From Deltaproteobacteria bacterium (lineage in GTDB: Bacteria > Myxococcota > Kuafuiibacteriia > Kuafuiibacteriales > Kuafuiibacteriaceae), in the NCBI GenBank assembly GCA_020632995.1, contig JACKEN010000010.1:186001-250000 (forward strand): a stretch of 64,000 nucleotides of DNA, written 5' to 3'. The translations under genes were made by a program, and so were the position numbers. The notes under the pieces were generated by a model that saw only the letters and a list, made by a program, of their open reading frames with translations, ran no database searches and was not told the origin of the DNA. Positions 1 through 8,700 of the stretch are shown piece after piece. The first letter of the stretch is position 1. Each line of letters opens with the position of its first letter.

Positions 1-55
1 GGCTACGTTACCAGGTCGGCTGGCCCCGCGCGCCCCTTTGCCCCATGATGCGCGC

Positions 56-280
56 ATGAGCACGCGGGGAGACCGGCCTGGGCCTCGGGACGTCGCGTTG
101 GCCGTCTTCGCCGTGATCTGCGCGGTGGCGGTGGCCGGGCCCGACTACGGCTGGGTCGGCAACCGGATCGAGCCCTTCATTCTCGGCATCCCCTTCACCC
201 TGTTCTGGAACGTGCTTTGGGTCGGCCTGTCCTTCGTGGTGCTGCTCGCCTACCACGTGACCGGGCCGCGGGAGAGCTGA
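56..280 (+). CDS. DUF3311 small membrane protein, symporter partner
   Basis: Small protein of about 74 residues with two hydrophobic segments (about residues 12-28 and 45-66). The central IEPFILGIPFTLFWNVLW stretch matches the DUF3311 signature, where a conserved EP...GxPF is followed by a Trp-containing membrane segment. DUF3311 proteins are usually encoded just before a sodium:solute symporter, and here the symporter start codon lies one base after the stop. Its exact role, possibly as a symporter accessory subunit, is unproven. The ATG at 56 is preferred over an in-frame TTG at 38, although neither has a strong ribosome binding site. Confidence is good for the family and low for any molecular function. 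Confidence 0.75.
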   Translation: MSTRGDRPGPRDVALAVFAVICAVAVAGPDYGWVGNRIEPFILGIPFTLFWNVLWVGLSFVVLLAYHVTGPRES

Positions 281-281
281 C

Positions 282-1766
282 GTGCCCGACGCCACCTGGG
301 TCCTCGGCATCAGCGCGCTCTACCTCGTGATCTGCCTCATCCTCGGCGTCTTGCCCGGGCGCGGCGCGTCGGCCTCCACCGAGGGCTTCGTGGCCGGCGA
401 CCGCTCGCTCGGCCTCGTCGTGATGTACTTCATCACCGGGGCCACCATCTTCAGCGCCTTCGCCTTCCTCGGCCTCCCCGGCTGGGCCTACAGCCGAGGC
501 GCGTCCGCGTTCTACATCCTCGGGTACGGCACCCTGGGCTTCGTCCCCTTCTACTTCCTCGGCCCACGGGCCTCCCGGGTGGGGCGCAAGCTGGGTTTCG
601 TCACCCAGGCCCAGATGATGGCGACCCGCTTCCGGAGCGCCCCGGTGGCCGGGGTGATGGCGGCGGTGAGCCTGGTGGCCTTCGTGCCGTACCTCGCGCT
701 CCAGATGAAGGGCGCCGGCTTCGTGCTCGAGACGGTGAGCGGCGGGAGCATCCCGACCTGGGTCGGCGCGGCGGTGGTCTACGGGGTGGTGCTCGTCTAC
801 GTGCTCAAGAGCGGCGTGCTCGGGGTCGGCTGGACCAACACCTTCCAGGGCCTGTTCATGATGCTCCTGGCCTGGGGCCTCGGCCTCTACCTGCCCCACG
901 TGCTCTACGGCGGGGTCGGGCCCATGTTCGAGCAGATCGCCGAGACCCGCCCCGAGCTCCTGTTGGCCCCCGGCCTGGCGTCAGGAGGCAAGCCGTGGTC
1001 CTTCGGGGAGTACGGCTCGGCGGTGATCGTCTCGATCGTGGGGTTCTCGGTGTGGCCCCACCTGTTCATGAAGGCCTTCACCGCGAAGAGTGAAGCCACC
1101 TTGCAGCGGACGGTGGTGCTCTACCCCACCTTCCAGATCTTCCTCCTCCCCCTGCTCTTCATCGGCTTCGCCGGGGTCCACTTCGCCTCCCCTCCGGCCA
1201 GCGCCGACCAGATCCTGCCCCACATCCTCATGAACAGCCCCATCCCCGCCTCGGTGGTGGGCTTGTTCTGCGCCGGCGCCCTCGCCGCCTCGATGTCCTC
1301 GGGCGACGCCATGGCTCACGCCGCGGCCGCGATCTGTGTGCGCGACGGGGTGGTCACGGCGTTTGGTCGCACGTTGGAGCCAGCGCGGGAGCGGGCGCTG
1401 ATCCGGTGGGCGGTGGTGGGGGTGATGGTGGTGAGCTACCTGGTGGCGGTGGTCTACCAGGGCTCGCTCGTCATCCTGCTCCTCACCGCCTACGGCGCGG
1501 TGGTGCAGTTCGCCCCTGGCGTCGTGGCCGCCCTCTACGCGCCCCGAGCCGGCCGCGCCGGCGTCCTGTGGGGGATGGTGGCGGGGTCGCTGGTGACCCT
1601 GGTGCTGGTGGTGTGGCCGGAGCTCCGGCCGTGGCATGTTCACGCGGGGGTGTACGGCCTGGTGGTCAACGTCGCAACCCTGGTTGCGCTGTCTTGGGGC
1701 CGCGCGGCCGACGCGCGCGACGAGGAGTTCGTGGCCACGGCCCGCGGCGCTACGCGAGCAGGCTGA
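282..1766 (+). CDS. Sodium:solute symporter family transporter
   Basis: A 494-residue, very hydrophobic protein with about 12-13 predicted membrane spans, the normal length for the sodium:solute symporter (SSS/SLC5) family. The FCAGALAASMSSGDAMAHAA segment near residue 335 is the typical SSS motif of core helix 8. These inner-membrane carriers couple uptake of an organic solute (sugar, amino acid, carboxylate or similar) to the sodium gradient. The substrate cannot be read from sequence. It starts with GTG, is coupled to the DUF3311 gene before it, and overlaps the 3' end of the convergent metalloprotease-like gene by 17 bp, so there is no room for an intergenic terminator. Confidence 0.88.
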   Translation: MPDATWVLGISALYLVICLILGVLPGRGASASTEGFVAGDRSLGLVVMYFITGATIFSAFAFLGLPGWAYSRGASAFYILGYGTLGFVPFYFLGPRASRVGRKLGFVTQAQMMATRFRSAPVAGVMAAVSLVAFVPYLALQMKGAGFVLETVSGGSIPTWVGAAVVYGVVLVYVLKSGVLGVGWTNTFQGLFMMLLAWGLGLYLPHVLYGGVGPMFEQIAETRPELLLAPGLASGGKPWSFGEYGSAVIVSIVGFSVWPHLFMKAFTAKSEATLQRTVVLYPTFQIFLLPLLFIGFAGVHFASPPASADQILPHILMNSPIPASVVGLFCAGALAASMSSGDAMAHAAAAICVRDGVVTAFGRTLEPARERALIRWAVVGVMVVSYLVAVVYQGSLVILLLTAYGAVVQFAPGVVAALYAPRAGRAGVLWGMVAGSLVTLVLVVWPELRPWHVHAGVYGLVVNVATLVALSWGRAADARDEEFVATARGATRAG

Positions 1767-2670
1767 CCGCCGCGCCCACGCTGGGGTCGCTCGTGCTGAT
1801 GGCGCTATAGGCGCGTACGGCGCGCTCGTTCCGAGCCTGCACGTCGGGCGCAGGCTCGTCCTGCGGCGCCTGGCGGACCACGTCGACGCCCTCGTCCTTG
1901 CGCTGCTGTACCTCCACTCCCGGCGCGCTGGCTTGAGGTGACCTCGCGTCTGCTGCTGGATCCGGCGCTGCGGCCTCGGCGCGCGCTGGGGCGGCCGCAT
2001 CTTGCGCGGCCTCCGCGCCCTCGGCCGCCTCTGCGCCCTCGCCCTCCTCGACCCGCTCCGCCGCCTCTTGCTCGCGGACCTCCGCGCGCGCCTTCGCGAT
2101 CGCCCGATGCGCGGCGGACGCCACCGCGCGGTCCTGGGAGGACGGCTGGGCCGGCGCGAGGGCCGCCGCGGCCACCCGCTCCATCTTCGCGATGGTGCGG
2201 CTGGGGTCGCTCTCGGGGCTGGTGTCGACGCTGACCTCGCCCTCCACCGCGTAGCGCTGCCCGTCCGGGCCGGACTCGTAGGTGTACCGCGCGCCCCCCG
2301 CAAGCCCGCCTGCCGCCGCCTGGTGCGCGGCCTCGTGGTTGCGCACCTCGCGGTCTCGGTCCTTCAGCGCCTCGAGCGTCTTGAGCTCGGCCGCGCTCAT
2401 GGCCAGCCCGTCGACGCGGGCCGCCCCCTCGGTCGCCTCGACCCGGTGGGTGTTGTCGGGCGCGCGCGCCGCCTGAGCGCCCCCGGTGGGGTCCGCCCCG
2501 ACCACGACGGTGGCCTGATCCGGATCCGTGGCCCGCGCGGCGGCCTCGGGCTGGCTGCTCTGCCCCGCCCCCGCCTGGGGTTCGGGGCTGCTGGCCTGCG
2601 CCCTGCTGCGCGCCGGGGGGACGGCGACGGTCTGCAAGCGAGTCGAGACGCCGGAGATCGCGGAGAGCAT
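1750..2670 (-). CDS. SprA-related putative metalloprotease (CJM1_0395-like)
   Basis: A protein of about 306 residues. The conserved core, about residues 95-195, has an LSAAELKTLEALKDRDREVRxHEAAH-type stretch, then a Gly/Ala-rich segment and a YTYESGPDGQRYAVEGEV segment. This is the signature of the SprA-related/CJM1_0395 family of putative metalloproteases. HEAAH (nt 2327-2341) has the HExxH form of a zinc site. The N-terminus and the C-terminal third are low-complexity (Ala, Glu, Pro) and probably disordered. The family has no well-established substrate. No signal peptide is clear. ATG at 2670 is preferred over the preceding GTG at 2673. It is transcribed in the same direction as the Tc locus but separated from it by about 80 bp. 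Confidence 0.7.
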   Translation of the reverse strand: MLSAISGVSTRLQTVAVPPARSRAQASSPEPQAGAGQSSQPEAAARATDPDQATVVVGADPTGGAQAARAPDNTHRVEATEGAARVDGLAMSAAELKTLEALKDRDREVRNHEAAHQAAAGGLAGGARYTYESGPDGQRYAVEGEVSVDTSPESDPSRTIAKMERVAAAALAPAQPSSQDRAVASAAHRAIAKARAEVREQEAAERVEEGEGAEAAEGAEAAQDAAAPARAEAAAPDPAADARSPQASAPGVEVQQRKDEGVDVVRQAPQDEPAPDVQARNERAVRAYSAISTSDPSVGAAVSLLA

Positions 2671-2753
2671 CACGTCGGAGGTTCGGTGGCGGGTACCCGC
2701 GGCTTGAGGGATTTCTTGCCGTGTAGCTCAGAGCGACACACTCGAGTGGTGCG

Positions 2754-5700
2754 TCAGGGCGCGAGGCGCAGCTCGACGTAGAGGACCAGATCGCGCACCC
2801 CCTCCGTTGGGCCGACCCGCGCCACGGAGTGGGGGCCAAGCAGCTGAGCGCTGAAGGTCGGCCCGAGCGCCCCGCCGGGCACACCGCCGAGGCGAGCCTC
2901 GGGCGCCAGCCCCACTGCGTCGCCGTCCACCGAGAGCGCCAGCCCGGCCGCGTTCGCGCCGGGGACGAGCTCGACGCCCAGCAGCCCGGTCGTGACCTCG
3001 AGGGTCCGACCCGCCAGGTAGAACGGGAGGTGGGCGTCGGTGAGCTCGAAGTCCACGTCCACGCCCTCCGGGCCCTCGAGCAGGCGGTGGAGGGCGTCGG
3101 GGGCCTCCTGTCGGAGGCTGAACACCATCGCGACGCCTTCGTTCCGCAACACATGTTGCAGGCTGCGCTCCGCCGCCGCGTTGCCGGTCTCGACCCGGCG
3201 CCGGAGCTCGCCGTCGTACTCCGCGGCGTAGGCGATCGAGAGCACCACGTCATGGATGGAGCGGTACTCGAAGGGCCGGAACGCGGTGGGCAGCTCCAGG
3301 CGCCATCGGCTCACCGCGCCCGCGCCCTCGAAGGGCATGTAGCGCTCGTCGCGGAACGAGAGCTCGAATACCCCGGCGTCGCTCTGGGCCGAGCTCGTAG
3401 CCACCGATACGCTCCGTTGGACCGGGAACTCCACCTGCGGGGCCGAGGGATCCGACCGGATGTGCGAGCGGACCAGGGAGAGCACCGCGCTGATGTTCAC
3501 GTAGGGCCCCGTGACGCAGGGGATGGTGAGCCGCACCGCCCTGATGCGCCTCCGGTAGTGCCCGGGGTAGGCCAGGTCGAAGAAGAGCTCCGCCGTGTCG
3601 AACTCGCACGCGCCGGTCTCTCGCAGCTGCAGGAGCGCCTGCGGGTCGATCTGACGAAGCGAGAACGCCTGCTCCACCTCATGCCCGCGGTGGTTGGTCT
3701 CGATGTAGCGGCGCTCCAGGGACTGCAGGGCCGACAGGAGCTGGTCGCCCGCGCCGAGGCCCCCACGAGCGGCGTCCCAGTACGACGCGTCCACCAGGGA
3801 CTCCGTCGTCCCGCGCTCGTAGCGGTAGGCCTCGTCGGCCAGGCGCGCCATCGCCAGGGCGTTCACGTACGCGCCGCGGTGGGCGCGCTGCAAGCTGACC
3901 GACAGCCAGGTGTAGAGGCCCAGGCCAGTGAACTTGCTCTCGTAGAACGAGAAGGTCTCCTCGGTCTGCGCGACGTCCTCCTCGTGGAGCTCCAGGGCGC
4001 GCCGGGCGATCTCCAGCCGGAGCCGCGCCACCTCGCGCTCGCGCTCGAGGCGCCCAAGCTCGTGCTGGATCACCGTCCGCTCGTGGTCCCAGCCCTTCTG
4101 GCGACGATCGAAGCCCGCCTCGAGGCCGGCCGACGAGGCCACCAGATCCGCCATGCCCGCAGTGTCACGGGCCACGGCCGACCACTGGGACGCGCTGGCC
4201 CCCAGCTCCTTGCCGCCGTACGTGATAGCAAGGGGTGACCCGAGCTGGGCGATCAGGTGCAAGATGCCCGCGGTCCCCGCGATCTCGGCGGCAGCACCAC
4301 GACTGATCGACGCGGTGTGCACCGCGACGCTCTGGGTCACCTCCCAGCCGGTGCGCGACTCGTCGAGGAGGCCCTCGTAGTACTGCTTGCGGTACTCGGT
4401 GGCCTCGAGCTGGCGCTCCACCGCGGCGAGGCTCTCTTCGGCCACCTCGATCTCCCAGCGACGCTGCTGGGTGGTCAACCGGGCCAGGTTCTGCTGCTGC
4501 ACCAGGCGGAGCCGGCTGAGGGCCTCCGCGTCCTTCTTCTCCAGCGCGGACAGGAGCCCGGCGCCGAAGGAGGCCACCTGGCTCGCCATCGCCTTGGCCT
4601 TCTCGATGAGGTAGCTGAAGCGATAAGGCGGCAGGGCGCCGCCGGAGCCGGACACCACCTCCTCCAGTGAGATCCCCTGCGCCTTCGCGCGCACCAGGAG
4701 CCGCGGGTCGATCTCTGGCGCGAACAGCGGCGGGACGCGCGGCACGCCGTTGATGTCACGACAGCTGCGGATCTTGGCGAGCCGGTCCTCCACTCGGCCC
4801 CAGTAGGCCAGGAGCTCCCGGTTCACCGGCACGCAGAACACCGGGGAGATCTGGCTGACCAGGGTCCAGCCGTACTTGCCGTCGAGCTCGCCGAACTTTC
4901 GCGGGGTCATGTCGCCGCTGCCGCGGGTGCCCCTGTCGACGTGCGCGCTGGTGCCCTTGTCCTTGGTGCCTGACGGATCTCCCCAAGACACGGTCTGGGG
5001 CCGGCGCGTCCCTGGGCCAGCGAACGCGGGCGCCCGAGGCGCCATGCGTCGGGCAGGATCCTTGGCGGAGCCGATGGCCGCGACGTCCACTCCGAAGCCC
5101 GAGATCCCGTGCGCGGTGCTGGAGCCCACGCTTTGACCCCGGGCGAAGGTCTGTAGCTCGGTCAGGAACTCCGACGCCCCCGCCTGGGCCAGGAGCGGCG
5201 CGATGTGCGCGTAGTCCCGCGGGTTCGGCGGCGTCTCACCGCACGCACCGAGCTGCGGTGGCCGGGGCCCGAGCACGTCGCTCGCCAGGGTGTACAAGAG
5301 CACCGCCTCGTTGATCGACTCGGTGGTGAACTCGGTGAACAGCGCGTCGGCCCAGTCGAGGAGGTTGCTCACGTACCGCGTCACGATGTGCTTCTGGTAC
5401 GCGGTGGGCCGAAGGCGCGCGATGGCGTGGGGGTTGAAGGGGTCGGCCTTGTAGGCCTCGATCGCCGCGCCGTCGGTGAGCACTGCGCGCAACGTGGGCA
5501 CGTCCTGCTCGCGAAAGCCTGCGTAGCGCCAGACGCGATCCCGGAGGCGCTGGGCGCGCGCCGCAGGCGCGAGGCCTTCGAGGGGCTCGGACGCGGTGGG
5601 GTCGAACAGGTAGTGGAACCAGGCCTGGGCGGCCTCGTAGCGGCCCTGCGCGTTGAGGTGCTGGGCGATGCGCCAGGGGATGTGGAAGAGGAGCTCCTGG

Positions 5701-8700
5701 TACCAGGCGCCGTAGGGCCCGCGGAGGAGGGCGTGGACCGCTCCACTCCCTGGGGGGATGGAGGGCTCAAACTCGACAAGTGCGACCTGCAGGATATGGA
5801 TTGCGTACCAAGGCTCGCGAAGCATCTCCTGGAACGACGTCGCCAGCAGACCCCCGACACCCTTGTCACCGAGGGCCGACGTCACGGTTTCGCCATGGCC
5901 TGTGCCGAGTCGAATCAGCCTGGCTGCGGCTCCCGTCAAGGCGGAGCCATGGAAGAGCAGCGGCAAGCGATCCTCTTCGATAATCAGATCTTCCTGCGGT
6001 CCAGAGGAGCGGGGCACCGCGTGAAGCTCTGCCTCTTGCGTCGTCGTAGCCACCAGGTAGTCGGAATCAAAGCGTTGATCGTCCTCGTACCAACTCGTGG
6101 TCGGCTTGACTCCCGGCGCCTTCAACCACCGCTCATCATGCAGGGCGGCTGCGAGCGCGTTGTCGTGGCCGACCCGTTTCCCAACGGACCCGACATATAG
6201 AGTTCGGTTGCCTGATGAGATATCTCTCAGGACCGGCGTCGCCAGAAATGCCGACGCCTCGCTCTTGGCGTCCGCCTCATCGTCCGCGAGAAGCGTTCGC
6301 GCGGCTAGATCAAGCGTACCGCGCATCCGACCCCCAGCCACCTGAACGAAGAGGTCGTGTCTCGAGGTATCCAGGGCCACTCGCTCCCAGAGCGCGCCAC
6401 GGAGCGTATAGCTGCTCCGCGGTTCCGTGTGGGCAACGACCATCTCGAAGCGGTCCGCGACCACCCCATGATCGGCCGAAGGCCACGCCTTCAAAGCGAC
6501 ATCCTGCGCCGGGCTCCAGGTCCCATCGAGCCGGAGCGTCGTGAACTTGAGCCGCACGGTGTGGTCGTAGCCCAGGAACACCGAGCCACCGCCCTGCACC
6601 GAGCTCACGCTCCTGGTCTGGAGCTCCACCCAGAACACGTGCAGCCGCCCGCGATACACCACCGGCGCCACCTCCCGCACCGGGATCTTGGCGCCGACCT
6701 CCACCCACGGCCACCAGCGGACGCCGTCCGCCTGGCCCCACCGCGAGAAGCGGAGGTTGTCGACCGCTCGGTAGTACCAGACCGGCGGATCCGTGCGGGT
6801 GGCGCCGAACAGGTGCAGCCGGTCGCGGCTCCCGTCCGCCTCGTACCAGCACCCGCCGATGCGCAAGCCAGCCAGCGCCTCGAAGCCCGCCGCGTAGCTC
6901 GCGTACGCGTCGAGCACGGTCTGCTCGTTGATCTCCTGCTGGAGCAGCGTGGACTCCAGCGCCTCGAACTGCGGGGTCTTGTCGTCACGCAGATCGGGCT
7001 CCAGGTAGTTCTCGGGCCAGAGGAACACCTTCCGGTTGGCCTCCCAGACCCGGTAGTTCTTGCGCCAGGCCCACTCGCCGGCCGGGATCCGGTCCGGCGT
7101 GACGTGCACGCGCGCGGGGTCGTCCTCGGCGCGCTCGTCCTGCTCCAGGTTCATCCGGATCCGATGCACGTAGAGCTGGACCGAAGCGGTGGCCGCCACC
7201 AGCCGCGACGTCCGACCGCACCCACCCATCTCCACGTCGAGGAGGAAGTACTGATAGAGGTCGGCCCGGGTGCGCCACGGGAGCTTCATCGAGCGGGCCA
7301 GGCTCCGCAGGAGGAACGAACAGAGGGCGTCACGCTTGAGGGCGCGCAAGGCGTCCTTCACCGGCTCCAGCTGCGCCGCGCGCGTCTCGTCATCCGGGTA
7401 GCGCTGAGACACCCCGGCCTCGAGCGCCACGGCGGCCTGGGCCACCTCATCGTAGCGATCCGAGAGCAGAAGCGGGAGGACCTCACCTGCCACCTGGAGA
7501 CGACCTGCGAGCGCCGCGCCGTCCGCCAGTCGCTCCAGCGTCTCGAGGGCAGAGCCGCGCGGCGTGAGCGCCGATCGGAGGCTGCTCGCCTGGCCCGCCG
7601 GCACACGCAGCAGGCGGGCCAGGGCCAAGTCCTGCGCGGCCGTGAAGCCCGCGCCGCCGTGCGTCGCGAGGAGCGCGTGCACCTCGGGGTGGGAGAGGCC
7701 GACCTCGGGCTCGCCGAACGCCGCCGACGCCGACGCGGTGAGGCGGGCGTAGCGGTCCACCGCCCACACTGCTTCCACGGGGATGTCAGGGAGACCTCCG
7801 AGCTCGAACAGGCTCGGGTCGTCGGCCATGAGCAGAGGGGCCTCGGGCGCCACCGGCCGAAGGAGGACGGTCAGCCGGATGAACACGTCCACCAACGCGG
7901 CCAGCGGCGCGGGGGCCGCGTCTGCTCGCACCGCGTCCACCAGCGCCGAGGCCGCGAGGTCCTGGCCGGTCAGGGCCAGGATCCCCGCCGCCTTGACCGC
8001 GTCCAGCTGGAGCGCCCGAGCCAGGCGCTCCGGCAGCAGCACCACCGGGTGGTAGATACGCAGGACGTCCTGCACCTGAGCCTCGGTCGCCGCGAGCCCG
8101 GCGGGCAGCGCCGGAGCGTCGCCGAGGACGTAGTCCGAGCGGAGACGCCACCAGCCGTCGCCCAGGTCTTCGAGACGGGCGCGGTTGGCCGCCACCAACG
8201 CCCGCGACTCCGCCTCGGTCAAACCGAGGGCGCCAGCGAAGACGGTGTCCGCGAACCGGAACGCGGCCGGTCCCTCGTCGAGGATGCGCTGCACCACCTC
8301 GTCGACCGCAGGCCAGGCTGCAGAGTCGATGACCTCGCCTTCGGTGATGAGCCCAATCTCGTCCAGGGTCCGGCGACCCCGGCGCCAGGACCCGAGGAAC
8401 CCGAGGACCCGATCGAGGTCGTCGAGCCCTGATACGTGCGGCGCGGGGAGACCTGGCACGAGCGAGAGCAGCTGGAACAGCTGGGGCACCTCCAGCCTCA
8501 GGGCGCGAGCGAGGGCCGCGTGGCGGTAGAGGTGGCCGAGGTTCTCGGCGGTGAGGGGGAAGCCGAGCGCGTCGTCCGCGATGGCCAGCGGGGCCCGGAG
8601 GGCGCCGATGAGCTGCGCGAGCTCCGCCTCGTGCAAGCCCACCCCGGCCGCGATCCGAGGGGCCATCACGTCGGGCGCCGCGCCCTCCGCCCGGAACGCG